A stretch of 64,000 nt of DNA from Paracoccus sp. (in: a-proteobacteria) (GCF_030538695.1 NZ_JAUNTN010000002.1:119582-183581), one strand, 5' to 3'; counted from the stretch's first letter, positions 27,557-39,359 are shown. Notes: generated by a model from the sequence alone, not told the origin. Numbers and translations: made by a program.

Positions 27557-28558
27557 TCAGATCAGCTTGCCCATGGCCACAGCGGTGTCGCTCATCCGGT
27601 TCGAGAAGCCCCATTCATTGTCATACCAAGTCAGGATGCGGACCAGTTTGCCTTCCATGACCTTGGTTTGGTCCATGTGGAACACAGACGAATGGGGGTC
27701 GTGGTTGAAGTCGGTCGAGACCAGCTTTTCCTCGGTATAGCCAAGGATGCCCTTCATCGGACCGTCCGCCGCGGCCTTGATTGCGGCGTTGATTTCCTCA
27801 ACCGAGGTGTCGCGCGCAGCCTCGAACACCAGATCGACGACCGAGACATTCGGGGTCGGCACGCGAATCGCCACGCCGTCCAGTTTGCCTTTCAGTTCGG
27901 GCAGAACCAGACCCACGGCCTTCGCCGCACCCGTCGAGGTCGGGATCATCGACAGTGCAGCGGCACGGGCGCGATACAGATCTTTGTGCATCGTATCCAG
28001 CGTCGGCTGATCGCCGGTATAGCTGTGGATGGTGGTCATAAAGCCGCGGGTGATGCCAACGGTGTCGTTCAGCACCTTGGCGACCGGCGACAGGCAGTTC
28101 GTCGTGCAAGAGGCGTTCGACACAACGAGGTCCGCAGCGGTCAGCGTATCGTCGTTCACACCGAACACGATGGTCTTGTCGGCATTGTCGCCGGGGGCCG
28201 AGATCAGCACGCGCTTGGCACCGGTGGACAGGTGGGGCTGGACCTTTTCCTTGCTGGTGAAGATGCCGGTGCATTCCATGATGACATCGACATCGCCCCA
28301 GGGCAGTTCTGCCGGGTTGCGAATCGCGGTGACTTTGATCGGGCCACGGCCAACGTCGATCGAATCGCCGGTAACGGTGACGGTCGCCGGAAAGCGGCCA
28401 TGAACCGAGTCATAGCGCAGCAGATGAGCGTTGGTCTCGACCGGGCCAAGGTCGTTGATCGCCACGACTTCGATATCGGTGCGACCGGATTCAATGATCG
28501 CACGCAGGACGTTGCGGCCGATCCGGCCAAAACCATTAATTGCCACTTTCACAGTCAT
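27557..28558 (-). CDS. gap: Glyceraldehyde-3-phosphate dehydrogenase
   Basis: NAD-dependent type I GAPDH, 333 residues. The start [20 protein letters not shown] follows AAGGAG in the leader and gives the family N-terminus; 22 extra in-frame residues upstream are rejected. The active-site Cys is in [13 protein letters not shown], with the substrate motif TVDLVFE-like [12 protein letters not shown] and C-terminal [12 protein letters not shown]. It acts in glycolysis or gluconeogenesis. Confidence 0.96.
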   Translation of the reverse strand: MTVKVAINGFGRIGRNVLRAIIESGRTDIEVVAINDLGPVETNAHLLRYDSVHGRFPATVTVTGDSIDVGRGPIKVTAIRNPAELPWGDVDVIMECTGIFTSKEKVQPHLSTGAKRVLISAPGDNADKTIVFGVNDDTLTAADLVVSNASCTTNCLSPVAKVLNDTVGITRGFMTTIHSYTGDQPTLDTMHKDLYRARAAALSMIPTSTGAAKAVGLVLPELKGKLDGVAIRVPTPNVSVVDLVFEAARDTSVEEINAAIKAAADGPMKGILGYTEEKLVSTDFNHDPHSSVFHMDQTKVMEGKLVRILTWYDNEWGFSNRMSDTAVAMGKLI

Positions 28559-28675
28559 CGCAGAACTCCTTGGCTTGTGGTTGGCGGCTTTATCGCGCCA
28601 TTTGTGCCTGATTGCAAAGGTCATGCCGGGCTTTTGACAATGTTAGCGCCACAAGGTCGCAGCAAGAAGACAGGA

Positions 28676-28819
28676 TCAGCGCCAGAACGCGACCCAGTTA
28701 ATCAGATCCGCCACCTTTTTACCCAGAAAAATCAGGTTCTGCCCGCCTGTCAGGATCATATCGGCAACGGTCAGCACGATGACCAAAAGAGCCAGCGCAA
28801 ATGCAATGCTGTTGGTCAT
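28676..28819 (-). CDS. Tiny conserved membrane protein upstream of gap
   Basis: A 47-residue peptide, MTNSIAFALALLVIVLTVAD, then a glycine hinge and a second hydrophobic end ADLINWVAFWR. Related short proteins with the same NSIA start and LAFWR-type end occur upstream of gap in Rhodobacteraceae. One clear membrane helix plus a C-terminal amphipathic piece. Function unknown. It lies 117 bp upstream of gap in the same direction. Confidence 0.72.
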   Translation of the reverse strand: MTNSIAFALALLVIVLTVADMILTGGQNLIFLGKKVADLINWVAFWR

Positions 28820-28883
28820 GGCAGGGCCTCTGTTGCGAAACTGCGGCTCTTTTAGGGCAAACATCTGGTTCGGGAAAGCTGGT

Positions 28884-29921
28884 TCAGGCGGTTTTCATGC
28901 TGATCTGCGCCTCCTCCTCGCTGGCTTCGCCAGCAATCAGGAACAACTCGCCCGCGTCCTCCATGCTGCGGATACGGTTAATAATGTCGCTCATGGCGTC
29001 TTCTGCATCCTTGCGCGACAGTTTGCCAAGCTCTGAGATTTCCTCTTGCAGCGCACCGGCCATGCGTGAGCCAAGGTTGCCAAGGATATAGTCCACCGTT
29101 GCTGTTTCTGCCCCGGTCGAGCCAGCCAGTGCTTTGACCAGTGCCTGTTGGTCACATTCCCGGATGACCCGTGGAATGTCGCGTGGGTCGATGCGCTGGG
29201 GAATGTTGATCCAGGTGAAGATCGCCTTGCGCACGTCGCGGGCGAAATCCGGGTCGTCCTCATCCAGCCCGGTCAGCACCGATTCGCGCATCCCGGCGGG
29301 CGAGAAGTTCAGGATCGCACCGACCTTTTCCACCGGCGCCCCTTCCAGTGCGGGGCGGGGCAACGCTTCGGCCGCCAGCACCAGCGCCCGCCCGATGCGG
29401 CGCAGCGCCTCGGACTGGACGCCGCCGGTCATCGACATGGCAAAACTGATGGCGCGGGCGCGTTGTTCCGGCAGGTGTTGCATGATTTCGGCTGCCTTGG
29501 GGACGGGCAGTTTAGAGAACATAACCGCGACGATCTCGGTCGCTTCGTTTTGTGCAAGCTGCACAAGCTGAGTCACAGGCATGGTACCGATGCGCAGCCA
29601 AGGGTCGCCACCACCATTCATCGCCGCCATGCGTCGCAGCCGGTCGGTGGTGTCGGGCGACAGCTTGTCACCGAGAATCGCCAGTGTGCCATCCATGTCG
29701 CCGGGAAAAGAAATGCCGATATTTTCCAGCATTTCACAGAACTCGGCCACAATGGAATCTCGGGTGGGGCGGTCCACCAGATCCATTTGCGCCATTTCGT
29801 CGGCCAGCCCGTCCTGCAACTCTGGGGGCAGGGTGTTCAGGTCGATTTCCCCGCCCTCGGCCAAAAGCAGCCGGACGATGACCGCGGCTTTCTGCCGCGG
29901 TGTCAGCATTGTGGTCAACAT
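28884..29921 (-). CDS. FliG homologue, isolated from other flagellar genes
   Basis: A 345-residue protein with the FliG layout: N-terminal TPRQKAAVIVRLL (common FliG start), middle EHPQ-like segment PKAAEIMQHLPEQRARAISFAM, and a C-terminal domain AIFTWINIPQRIDPRDIPRVI resembling the torque-helix region. By eye the usual paired acidic residues there appear as Asp-Pro, so motor function is uncertain. No other flagellar gene is in the window. Start at 29921 is placed behind GGGGAAGG. It may be a degenerate or repurposed switch protein. Confidence 0.72.
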   Translation of the reverse strand: MLTTMLTPRQKAAVIVRLLLAEGGEIDLNTLPPELQDGLADEMAQMDLVDRPTRDSIVAEFCEMLENIGISFPGDMDGTLAILGDKLSPDTTDRLRRMAAMNGGGDPWLRIGTMPVTQLVQLAQNEATEIVAVMFSKLPVPKAAEIMQHLPEQRARAISFAMSMTGGVQSEALRRIGRALVLAAEALPRPALEGAPVEKVGAILNFSPAGMRESVLTGLDEDDPDFARDVRKAIFTWINIPQRIDPRDIPRVIRECDQQALVKALAGSTGAETATVDYILGNLGSRMAGALQEEISELGKLSRKDAEDAMSDIINRIRSMEDAGELFLIAGEASEEEAQISMKTA

Positions 29922-29978
29922 CTGCCTTCCCCGCATGATTCGTCGGGGTCAGAATGGCAGAAAGACGTTAACGCCCGG

Positions 29979-31295
29979 TTAGCGGGCGTCATTTTCTCCG
30001 AAAACACGCGCGAAAATCGTATCGACATGCTTGGTGTGATAACCAAGGTCGAATTTTTCCTCGATTTCCGCAGGCGAAAGCGCCGCCGTTACCTCGGCAT
30101 CGGCCAGAAGCTCGGCTTTGAAATCTGCGCCCTGTTCCCAGACTTTCATCGCATTGCGTTGGACCAGACGGTAGGCATCCTCGCGCGAGACACCGGCCTG
30201 CGTCAGTGCCAGAAGAACCCGTTGAGACATGACAAGCCCTTTGAACTTGTTCATGTTTTTCAGCATGTTTTCGGGGTAGATCACCAGTTTGTCGATCACC
30301 CCTGCCAGACGGTTCAGGGCAAAATCCAGGGTGATAGTTGCATCGGGGGCGATGCCGCGTTCGACGCTGGAGTGGCTGATGTCACGCTCGTGCCAGAGCG
30401 CGACGTTTTCCATCGCCGGGATCACGGCCATGCGGACCAGACGTGCAAGGCCGGTCAGGTTTTCGGTCAGCACCGGATTGCGCTTATGCGGCATGGCCGA
30501 GGAACCCTTCTGGCCGGGGCTGAAATATTCCTCGGCCTCCAGCACTTCGGTGCGCTGCATGTGCCTGATTTCAATGGCGATATTCTCGATGCTGCTGGCG
30601 ATGACGCCGAGTGTGGCAAAAAACATCGCGTGGCGGTCACGCGGGATCACCTGGGTGCTGATCGGTTCAGGGCGCAGGCCCATCTGGGCGCAGACATGCG
30701 CCTCGACCGCCGGATCAATATTGGCAAAGGTGCCAACCGCGCCGGAAATCGCGCCGGTAGCAATTTCCCAGCGAGCCTGTTCCAGCCGGTTCCGGTTGCG
30801 GTCCATTTCCGCGTAAAACCGCGCAAAAGTCAGGCCCATGGTGGTGGGTTCGGCGTGAATCCCGTGGCTGCGGCCGATGCGCACCGTGTCCTTATGTTCG
30901 TAAGCACGGCGCTTCAGCGCGGCCAGAACCTTGTCCATATCGGCCAGCAGCAGGTCGGCGGCGCGGACAAGCTGGACGTTCAGCGTGGTGTCCAGCACGT
31001 CCGAACTGGTCATGCCCTGATGAACGAAACGCGCCTCCTCGCTGCCGATATGTTCAGCCAGATGGGTCAGGAAGGCGATGACGTCGTGTTTGGTGACGGC
31101 TTCGATCTCGTCGATGCGGGCCACGTCGAATTGCACATCCCTGGCTTTCCAGACGGCCTCGGCATTGGCGCGTGGGATAACCCCAAGATCGGCTTGCGCG
31201 TCGCAGGCATGGGCCTCGATCTCATACCAGATGCGGAACTTGGTTTCCGGCGACCAGATGGCGGTCATTTCGGGGCGGGCATAGCGCGGGATCAT
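29979..31295 (-). CDS. purB: Adenylosuccinate lyase
   Basis: Acts twice in purine synthesis, cleaving SAICAR and adenylosuccinate to release fumarate. The 438-residue protein starts MIPRYARPEMTAIWSPETKF and holds the His/Ser catalytic regions TSSDVLDTTLNVQL (about 92), SHGIHAEPTTMGL and the fumarase-superfamily signature GSSAMPHKRNP. Length is typical of the short PurB type. The gap to the FliG-like gene is 57 bp. Confidence 0.96.
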   Translation of the reverse strand: MIPRYARPEMTAIWSPETKFRIWYEIEAHACDAQADLGVIPRANAEAVWKARDVQFDVARIDEIEAVTKHDVIAFLTHLAEHIGSEEARFVHQGMTSSDVLDTTLNVQLVRAADLLLADMDKVLAALKRRAYEHKDTVRIGRSHGIHAEPTTMGLTFARFYAEMDRNRNRLEQARWEIATGAISGAVGTFANIDPAVEAHVCAQMGLRPEPISTQVIPRDRHAMFFATLGVIASSIENIAIEIRHMQRTEVLEAEEYFSPGQKGSSAMPHKRNPVLTENLTGLARLVRMAVIPAMENVALWHERDISHSSVERGIAPDATITLDFALNRLAGVIDKLVIYPENMLKNMNKFKGLVMSQRVLLALTQAGVSREDAYRLVQRNAMKVWEQGADFKAELLADAEVTAALSPAEIEEKFDLGYHTKHVDTIFARVFGENDAR

Positions 31296-31351
31296 GGGGG
31301 CCTCCTGTGGTTATCAGGGGTTTAGCGCCGGATTGGTAGGGCGGCAACCAA

Positions 31352-31378
31352 AACAGGCGCCCGAGGGCGCCTGTTGTG
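31352..31378 (-). terminator. Terminator after glnA
   Basis: A perfect 10-bp stem AACAGGCGCC / GGCGCCTGTT with a 4-nt loop lies about 19 bp past the glnA stop; on the minus strand TTTTGG follows. It ends the glnB-glnA transcript ahead of purB. Confidence 0.85.
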
Positions 31379-31393
31379 ATCGTGGTTACTGCC

Positions 31394-32800
31394 TTAGCAG
31401 GAATAATACATCTGATATTCGATCGGGTGGGGGGTATGCTCATAGGCATAGACCTCCTCCCATTTCAGTTTCAGATAGCCGTCGATCTGGTCCTTGGTGA
31501 ACACATCCCCGGCCAGCAGGAAGTCGTGATCGGCGGCCAGCGCCTCCAGCGCCTCGCGCAGCGAGCCGCAGACGGTCGGGATTTCGGCCAGTTCTTCCGG
31601 CGGCAGATCGTAAAGATCCTTATCCGAGGCGGGGCCGGGGTCGATCTTGTTTTTGATCCCGTCCAGACCGGCCATCAGCAGCGCGGCAAAGGCCAGATAG
31701 GGGTTCGCAGCCGGATCGGGGAAACGCGCCTCGACACGCTTGGCCTTGGGGCTTTCGGTCCACGGAATACGCACGCAACCCGAACGGTTCCGCGCCGAGT
31801 AAGCCCGCAGAACCGGCGCTTCAAACCCCGGAATCAGGCGTTTGTAGCTGTTGGTCGAGGGGTTGGTGAAGGCGTTCAGCGTCTTGGCGTGTTTCAGGAT
31901 GCCGCCGATGAACCACAGCGCCTCTTGCGAAAGGTCGGCATATTTATCGCCTGCAAACAGCGGCTTGCCGTCTTTCCAGATCGACATATTGACGTGCATC
32001 CCGCTGCCGTTGTCGCCTTTCATCGGCTTGGGCATGAAGGTTGCGGATTTGCCATAGGCGTGGGCGACGTTGTGGATGACATATTTGTATTTCTGGATGT
32101 TGTCGGCCTGCTCAACCAGACCGCCAAAGATCATGCCGAGTTCGTGCTGACAGGTGGCGACCTCATGGTGGTGTTTGTCCACCTTGATGCCCATGCGCTT
32201 CATCGTGGACAGCATTTCGCCGCGAATGTCTTGCGCCTCGTCCACCGGGTTAACCGGGAAGTAGCCGCCCTTATGGCCAGCGCGGTGGCCGGTATTGCCC
32301 ATTTCATATTCGGAATCGGTGTTCCAAGCAGCCGCGTCGGCGTCGATTTCATAGGCGACCTTTTGCGGGGTCACGGAATAACGCACGTCGTCGAACAGGA
32401 AGAACTCAGCCTCGGGGCCAAAATAAGCCGTGTCACCGACACCCGAGGATTTCAGGTAAGCCTCGGCCTTGGTGGCGGTGCCGCGCGGGTCACGGGCATA
32501 GGGTTCGCCGGTGTCAGGTTCGACCACGTTGCAATGCACGCAGAGGGTTTTTTCCGCATAGAACGGGTCGATATAAGCCGAAGCCGGGTCTGCGATCAGC
32601 TTCATGTCGGACTGGTCGATGGATTTCCAGCCAGCAATCGACGAACCGTCGAACATGAAGCCTTCTTCAAAGAAATCCTCATCGACCAGATCCGCGACCA
32701 GCGTCACATGCTGAAGTTTGCCTTTGGGGTCGGTAAAGCGGACATCGACGTATTCGACGTCTTCTTCCTTCATCAACTCCAAAACATCGTTGGCATTCAT
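31394..32800 (-). CDS. glnA: Glutamine synthetase type I
   Basis: ATP-dependent ammonia assimilation to glutamine. The 468 residues show [12 protein letters not shown], the glycine/Mg signature [18 protein letters not shown], the ATP-site [12 protein letters not shown] and the adenylylation site Tyr in DLYDLPPEE near residue 397. Class I length and the Tyr suggest control by GlnE adenylylation. It sits 67 bp downstream of glnB, the nitrogen-sensor that controls that modification. Confidence 0.97.
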   Translation of the reverse strand: MNANDVLELMKEEDVEYVDVRFTDPKGKLQHVTLVADLVDEDFFEEGFMFDGSSIAGWKSIDQSDMKLIADPASAYIDPFYAEKTLCVHCNVVEPDTGEPYARDPRGTATKAEAYLKSSGVGDTAYFGPEAEFFLFDDVRYSVTPQKVAYEIDADAAAWNTDSEYEMGNTGHRAGHKGGYFPVNPVDEAQDIRGEMLSTMKRMGIKVDKHHHEVATCQHELGMIFGGLVEQADNIQKYKYVIHNVAHAYGKSATFMPKPMKGDNGSGMHVNMSIWKDGKPLFAGDKYADLSQEALWFIGGILKHAKTLNAFTNPSTNSYKRLIPGFEAPVLRAYSARNRSGCVRIPWTESPKAKRVEARFPDPAANPYLAFAALLMAGLDGIKNKIDPGPASDKDLYDLPPEELAEIPTVCGSLREALEALAADHDFLLAGDVFTKDQIDGYLKLKWEEVYAYEHTPHPIEYQMYYSC

Positions 32801-32867
32801 GATTCGTCCTTTCTGTGATGCCTGTATGGCACCATTCCGTTAAGAATTGGTTGAGAGCCGCCCGAAA

Positions 32868-34870
<2,003 letters not shown>

Positions 34871-34952
34871 AAAATCCTCTCGCACCCCGCGCCTGACCCT
34901 GCTATCACGGCGCGGATTTTCTGGCGGGCGTCCGGCCCGCCCGTTGACATAT

Positions 34953-35037
34953 GCGGGTGTGGCGAAATTGGCAGACGCACCAGATTTAGGTTCTGGCGCC
35001 GCAAGGCGTGGGGGTTCAAGTCCCTCCACCCGCACCA
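34953..35037 (+). tRNA. tRNA-Leu (anticodon TAG)
   Basis: An 85-nt cloverleaf with encoded CCA. The acceptor GCGGGTG pairs with CACCCGC, the anticodon stem CCAGA/TCTGG encloses loop TTTAGGT with TAG at 34987-34989, a class II variable arm (GCGCCGCAAGGCGT) is present, and the T-arm reads GGTTCAAGTCC. It reads CUA (and other CUN) codons. A GC hairpin lies just upstream (34923-34941) and trigger factor starts 20 bp downstream. Confidence 0.97.
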
Positions 35038-35057
35038 AAATGGATGAAGGATTGAAC

Positions 35058-36392
35058 ATGCAGGTCACCGAAACCCTGAACGAAGGCCTCAAGCGCGGCT
35101 ATCAGTTCACCCTGCCCGCCGCAGAGCTGGCAGCCGAGGTGGACAAGAAGCTGAAAGAGGTGCAGCCCGAAGTCGAACTGAAGGGCTTCCGCAAGGGCAA
35201 GGTGCCGATGGCCCTGCTGAAGAAGCAATTCGGCCCGCGCGTGTTGGGCGATGCGATGCAAGAGGCGATCGACGGCGCGCTGCGCAAGCACATGGAAGAA
35301 TCGGGCGACCGCCCGGCCATGCAGCCCGATGTACAGATGGAAAACGGCGAGAACTGGAAAGAAGGCGACGACGTTGTGGTCAACGTCACCTATGAAAACC
35401 TGCCCGCGATTCCTGAGCTGGACGCCTCTGCCATCAAGCTGGAGCGCCTGACCGTCAAGGCTGAGGACGCCGCCGTTGACGAGGCGCTGGAAAACCTCGC
35501 CAAGAATGCGACCAATTACACCGACCGCAAGGCCGGCACCAAAGCCAAGAAAGACGATCAGGTCGTGATCGACTTCAAAGGCTTCGTGGATGGCGAGGCG
35601 TTCGAGGGTGGCGAAGCCAGCGAATACCCGCTGGTGCTTGGTTCGGGCAGCTTCATTCCGGGCTTTGAAGACCAGTTGATCGGCGCGAAGGCCGGTGATG
35701 AGGTCAAGGTCAACGTGACCTTCCCGGAAAACTACGGTGCGCCGAACCTCGCTGGGAAAGAGGCCGTGTTCGAATGTAAGGTCCACGCGGTCAAGGCTCC
35801 GAAACCGGCCGAGATCGACGATGAACTGGCCAAGAAATTCGGTGCCGAAGACCTCGACGCGCTGAAAGGCCAGATCCGTCAGCGGCTGGAAGCCGAATAT
35901 CAGGGCGGCTCGCGCGCGGTTCTGAAACGCGCTCTGCTGGATCAACTGGACGGGCTGGTCAGCTTTGAACTGCCCGAATCGCTGGTCAAGGCTGAGGCGG
36001 CGCAAATCGCGCACCAGCTCTGGCACGAGGAAAACCCGGACGTTCACGACCATAACCACGGGCACGTTGAACCGACGGACGAACACAACAAGCTGGCCGA
36101 ACGCCGCGTGCGTCTGGGCCTGCTGCTGGCTGAACTGGGTCAGAAAGCCGATGTTCAGGTGACGGATCAGGAAATGACCCAGGCGGTGATGATGGCCGCC
36201 CGTCAATATCCGGGTCAGGAGCGCGCTTTCTTTGAATTCGTCCAGCAAAACCCGCAGATGCAACAACAACTGCGCGCACCGATCTTCGAAGATAAAGTGA
36301 TCGACCACATCGTCGAACAGGCGAAAGTAACCGAGAAAGAAGTCTCGAAAGAAGATCTCGAAAAAGCCATCGAGGCGCTGGACGAGCTGTAA
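35058..36392 (+). CDS. tig: Trigger factor
   Basis: Ribosome-bound chaperone and peptidyl-prolyl isomerase. The 444 residues have the ribosome-binding GFRKGKVP motif (about 42), a central FKBP domain ([19 protein letters not shown] to HAVKAP) and a helical C-terminal domain. The latter includes a His-rich stretch [15 protein letters not shown] near residue 330, possibly metal-binding. The start at 35058 has GAAGGA upstream. Only 20 bp separate it from tRNA-Leu, so the two are probably cotranscribed. Confidence 0.96.
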   Translation: MQVTETLNEGLKRGYQFTLPAAELAAEVDKKLKEVQPEVELKGFRKGKVPMALLKKQFGPRVLGDAMQEAIDGALRKHMEESGDRPAMQPDVQMENGENWKEGDDVVVNVTYENLPAIPELDASAIKLERLTVKAEDAAVDEALENLAKNATNYTDRKAGTKAKKDDQVVIDFKGFVDGEAFEGGEASEYPLVLGSGSFIPGFEDQLIGAKAGDEVKVNVTFPENYGAPNLAGKEAVFECKVHAVKAPKPAEIDDELAKKFGAEDLDALKGQIRQRLEAEYQGGSRAVLKRALLDQLDGLVSFELPESLVKAEAAQIAHQLWHEENPDVHDHNHGHVEPTDEHNKLAERRVRLGLLLAELGQKADVQVTDQEMTQAVMMAARQYPGQERAFFEFVQQNPQMQQQLRAPIFEDKVIDHIVEQAKVTEKEVSKEDLEKAIEALDEL

Positions 36393-36412
36393 TCCACGCC
36401 CATCTCAAACGG

Positions 36413-36443
36413 AAAAGGCCGCGAGCGGATCGCGGCCTTTTTT
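36413..36443 (+). terminator. Terminator after tig
   Basis: A perfect 10-bp stem AAAGGCCGCG / CGCGGCCTTT with a 7-nt loop, followed by TTTTT, lies 22 bp after the trigger factor stop. Confidence 0.92.
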
Positions 36444-36452
36444 ATTTCCGGG

Positions 36453-36488
36453 GCATCTTTTGTCCCTAAATATCCCCGCCGGAGGCAC
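36453..36488 (-). repeat. Dispersed intergenic repeat, copy 2
   Basis: Read on the minus strand it runs GCCTCCGGCGGGGATATTTA then GGGACAAAAGATGC, matching the copy at 46696-46727 over its full length with one substitution. It lies between the tig terminator and the BrkB-family gene stop. Confidence 0.8.
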
Positions 36489-36512
36489 CTGCCGGTGCTG
36501 CGGGTGCAAGGC

Positions 36513-37523
36513 TCAGTCTTTGCTGTCCGGCACCGGCAACCCGGCGCGTATCCGCACCTGCCGCTCGATTTCCGAGTTCACCTCGGCCCCGACCATCACT
36601 ACGATAGCGGCAATCCACAGCCACATCATCAGGCCGATCGCCGCGCCAAGCGATCCATAGGTCTGATTGTAATTGGCGAAATTGGCCGCATACCACGAAA
36701 ACAGCAGCGAGGCCGCGATCAGTCCGACGGATGCGATAAGCGCCCCCGGCGTGATCCATTGCCAAGTTGCATCATGCCGACTTGGTCCCCAGCGATACAG
36801 CACCGCCAGCGCCAGTATCAACGCCCCGAACATCAGCGGCCAGCGCAACCCTGTCACCGTGCCCCCGCCAAGCGGCAGATAGGACAGCATCAGCGGCAAC
36901 ACGGCCACCAGCCCGATCAGCGCGATAATCAGGCCAATCGCGCCGATGGTGAACAAAAACGCCACCAGATTCAGCTGGAAAAAGCCGCGCGTCTCAGGCT
37001 GGAACCACGCGATATTCAGCGCCTCCAGCAGCGCCTTGATCCCGCCCATGGCGCTGTAAAGTGCCAGCAGAATTGCAACCGCCCCGGCGGCGCTAAGGGC
37101 ATTTTTCGGGGCGGCGGCAATGCTGTTAACCTGCCCTGAAATAATCTGCATCGCGCCTTCGGGCAGCAGATGCGACAGGCCCTGAAGATGGCTGTCGATG
37201 GTCATTGGATCGGCCAGCACGGCATAGATCGACACCAGCGCGGTAATTGCCGGAAACAGCGACAGCAGGCCGAAAAACGTCACGCCCCCGGCCACGGAAG
37301 TCACCCGGTCCTTGCTGATCGCGGCAAGGCTGCGCTTGCCGACGGCCAGCCAGTCGGTGCGGTCAAGCTGCCAGCCGGATTGCGGCCCGCCTGCGGATTC
37401 GATCTGTGCCTGCTCTTGCGTCCGCAGGTCCGGGGCAGGATCGTGCAGCAGGCCAAAGCGACGGCGGGTGTCGTCATCCAGCGGGCCGAAAATAGCGTCG
37501 CTGATCGAGCGGGGGCCGGACAT
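36513..37523 (-). CDS. YihY/BrkB family membrane protein
   Basis: A 336-residue protein with a hydrophilic N-terminus (about 1-65) and six membrane helices. The segments DRVTSVAGGVTFFGLLSLFPA, ALLEALNIAWFQPETRGFF and the C-terminal FANYNQTYGSLGAAIGLMMWLW mark the YihY/BrkB family, formerly annotated as ribonuclease BN. Function is not settled. Its ATG overlaps the upstream gene's TGA by one base. Confidence 0.9.
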   Translation of the reverse strand: MSGPRSISDAIFGPLDDDTRRRFGLLHDPAPDLRTQEQAQIESAGGPQSGWQLDRTDWLAVGKRSLAAISKDRVTSVAGGVTFFGLLSLFPAITALVSIYAVLADPMTIDSHLQGLSHLLPEGAMQIISGQVNSIAAAPKNALSAAGAVAILLALYSAMGGIKALLEALNIAWFQPETRGFFQLNLVAFLFTIGAIGLIIALIGLVAVLPLMLSYLPLGGGTVTGLRWPLMFGALILALAVLYRWGPSRHDATWQWITPGALIASVGLIAASLLFSWYAANFANYNQTYGSLGAAIGLMMWLWIAAIVVMVGAEVNSEIERQVRIRAGLPVPDSKD

Positions 37524-38149
37524 CAGGCCGACCCGTTCCCGTCATCTCCGGGGCGGCGGTTATCACGTTGCTGCATCATGGCGCGGATCGAATCGGCGGT
37601 CTGGTTAAAGTCGCGGATGATCCCATCGGCATCGCGGGCGACTGCGCGGAACCCGGCCACCGCTCCGGCCAGCGAGCCGATCACACTGTTCAGCCCACCG
37701 GAAAGCTGCTGCGTGGTGCTGTTGACCTCGGACAGCAGAGACGGGCGCGGGCGGCGCTTGGGACGCGGCGCCTCATCCAAGAACCGCTGCGGCGCGGCGT
37801 GGCGCCGGGCTGTCTCCTGCGATCCAAAGCTCTGCGGTCGCTGCGGTTCACCGGCCAGCGCGTCCACAACCTTGCGCGCCGCCAGAATCCCGCCAGCGGT
37901 CAGTGCGGCCGCTGCAACCCCCATGCCGCCCCATACCAGCAGCTTCGAGGTCAGAGACGGGCGCGGCCAGACCCGGTCCCCACCGGGCGAGACATCGCCG
38001 CTGGGGATCACCCGCCGCGAGTCCAGCGTCGAGGGCCGGTAGGGCGAGGCAACATGGTGGTTGGGATGCGCAGGGCGTGGGCCAAAGCGGGTCTGGCTGG
38101 TCACGGCGGCATCCGTCAGGCGCGGGCGGTTATCATAGCGGTCATTCAT
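37523..38149 (-). CDS. Unknown protein with one membrane helix
   Basis: I do not recognise a family. The 208 residues comprise a polar, Pro/Arg-rich N-terminus (about 1-65), one membrane helix (LLVWGGMGVAAAALTAGGILAA, about 69-90), a basic linker (RPKRRPRP), and a C-terminal helix with an apolar pattern (SGGLNSVIGSLAGAVAGFRAV). It ends on the start of the BrkB-family gene (TGATG), so the two are translated together and may act in the same membrane process. Confidence 0.7.
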   Translation of the reverse strand: MNDRYDNRPRLTDAAVTSQTRFGPRPAHPNHHVASPYRPSTLDSRRVIPSGDVSPGGDRVWPRPSLTSKLLVWGGMGVAAAALTAGGILAARKVVDALAGEPQRPQSFGSQETARRHAAPQRFLDEAPRPKRRPRPSLLSEVNSTTQQLSGGLNSVIGSLAGAVAGFRAVARDADGIIRDFNQTADSIRAMMQQRDNRRPGDDGNGSA

Positions 38150-38257
38150 CGGGCTTCCCTTTGTTCAAGGTGTTCGGGGATCAACACCGCCAGCCATAGG
38201 AATGTTCCGCTGATGAATGATAGCTGTTAGGCTGGCAGGACAGATAAGGGAAAACCA

Positions 38258-38701
38258 ATGTCCCAAACCGGAAGCTGCGAATGTAGCGCTGTCACCTATC
38301 AGATTTCTGCTGCGCGGCTGCATGTTTATGCCTGCCATTGCCTGAACTGCCAGACCCGTAGCGGCAGCGCCTTTGCCGAACATGCGATGGTGGCGGCGGC
38401 GGTTCTCGACTGTCAGGGCGCAACCGTCAGCCGCACCCGCGCCGCGCATGGCATCAGCTTTGAAGAAGTCTTTTGCGCCACATGCTTTACCCGGCTGTTT
38501 AATTGCAACAGTGCCTTGCCGGATATGATCTTTCTGCGGGCTGGCACGCTGGCGGACAGCGCGGGGCTGCAACCGATGGCGCATATCTGGCTGCGGCGCA
38601 AACAGCCGTGGGTGGTATTGCCTGAGGGTGTCCCCGGCTTTGACGAATCACCCGCGCCGGAACAGTTTTATGCTGCGGTTCAGGCTGCTGAGGCGCGTTG
38701 A
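38258..38701 (+). CDS. GFA family (glutathione-dependent formaldehyde-activating-like) protein
   Basis: A 147-residue protein with the zinc-binding pattern of the GFA fold: [24 protein letters not shown] and [10 protein letters not shown]. The family name comes from Paracoccus Gfa, which aids S-hydroxymethylglutathione formation, but many members have other or unknown roles. The conserved GxCxC start is present; the protein is single-gene and followed by a terminator. Confidence 0.87.
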   Translation: MSQTGSCECSAVTYQISAARLHVYACHCLNCQTRSGSAFAEHAMVAAAVLDCQGATVSRTRAAHGISFEEVFCATCFTRLFNCNSALPDMIFLRAGTLADSAGLQPMAHIWLRRKQPWVVLPEGVPGFDESPAPEQFYAAVQAAEAR

Positions 38702-38712
38702 GCCATGAAAAA

Positions 38713-38744
38713 AACCGCGCCGGGATGCGGCGCGGTTTGCTTTT
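38713..38744. terminator. Bidirectional terminator after GFA gene and rplI
   Basis: A perfect 10-bp stem AACCGCGCCG / CGGCGCGGTT with a 5-nt loop, with A's before and TTTT after, lies between the convergent GFA gene and rplI. Confidence 0.9.
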
Positions 38745-38759
38745 CGGCAGCAGAAGTGA

Positions 38760-39347
38760 TTACACTTCCGGCTGATCGTCCTCATCATCGGCGGCACCGC
38801 CGATGTCGTCGAACAGTTCAGCGATTTCGAAATCGGCTTCGGCATCGGCCTCGGCGGCCAGATCCTGAATCGATTTACCCTGCGCTTGCAACTCGGCTTC
38901 TTCGGTCGAGCGGGCGATGTTCAGCACGATCTCGGCTTCGACCTCGGGGTGCAGGTGAACGGCAACGCCGTGCAGACCCAGTTCTTTGATCGGGGCGCCA
39001 AGCACGATCTGCTTGCGGTCCAGCGAGAAGCCGCCTTCGGTCGCCACATCGGCCACGTCGCGGGTGGTGACGGAACCGTAAAGCGCACCGGCGTCCGAGG
39101 CCGAGCGGATGATGACGAAGGTTTCGCCATTCAGCTTTTCGGCCAGCTTTTCGGCTTCGGCTTTGGTTTCGAGGTTGCGGGCCTCAAGCTGAGCTTTCTG
39201 GGCTTCGAATGCCTTGATGTTGGCTTCCGAGGCGCGCAGCGCCTTGCCTTGCGGCAGCAGGAAGTTACGGGCGTAACCTTCCTTGACGCTGACGACTTCG
39301 CCCATCTGGCCCAGTTTGGCCACACGTTCCAGCAGGATGACTTGCAT
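38760..39347 (-). CDS. rplI: 50S ribosomal protein L9
   Basis: The 195 residues begin [19 protein letters not shown] and contain [16 protein letters not shown], the L9 signature. It is longer than the E. coli form (149) because of an acidic C-terminal extension rich in Glu/Asp/Ala (about 150-195), as seen in Rhodobacterales. Last gene of the rpsF-rpsR-rplI operon. Confidence 0.97.
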   Translation of the reverse strand: MQVILLERVAKLGQMGEVVSVKEGYARNFLLPQGKALRASEANIKAFEAQKAQLEARNLETKAEAEKLAEKLNGETFVIIRSASDAGALYGSVTTRDVADVATEGGFSLDRKQIVLGAPIKELGLHGVAVHLHPEVEAEIVLNIARSTEEAELQAQGKSIQDLAAEADAEADFEIAELFDDIGGAADDEDDQPEV

Positions 39348-39359
39348 GTGTCTGTCCCC

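Noticed and set aside
28600-28625. ATTGCAAA-like motif upstream of gap as another ScfR site
   Set aside because: A single 7/8 match without a partner; not convincing beyond chance.
29148-31325. A 725-codon plus-strand frame across fliG-like and purB
   Set aside because: Antisense shadow of two well-supported genes; no recognisable domains.
34944-34949. TTGACA just before tRNA-Leu, looking like a -35 box
   Set aside because: It is 4 bp before the tRNA, so it could not drive it; the expected -10 (about 34967) inside the tRNA is poor.
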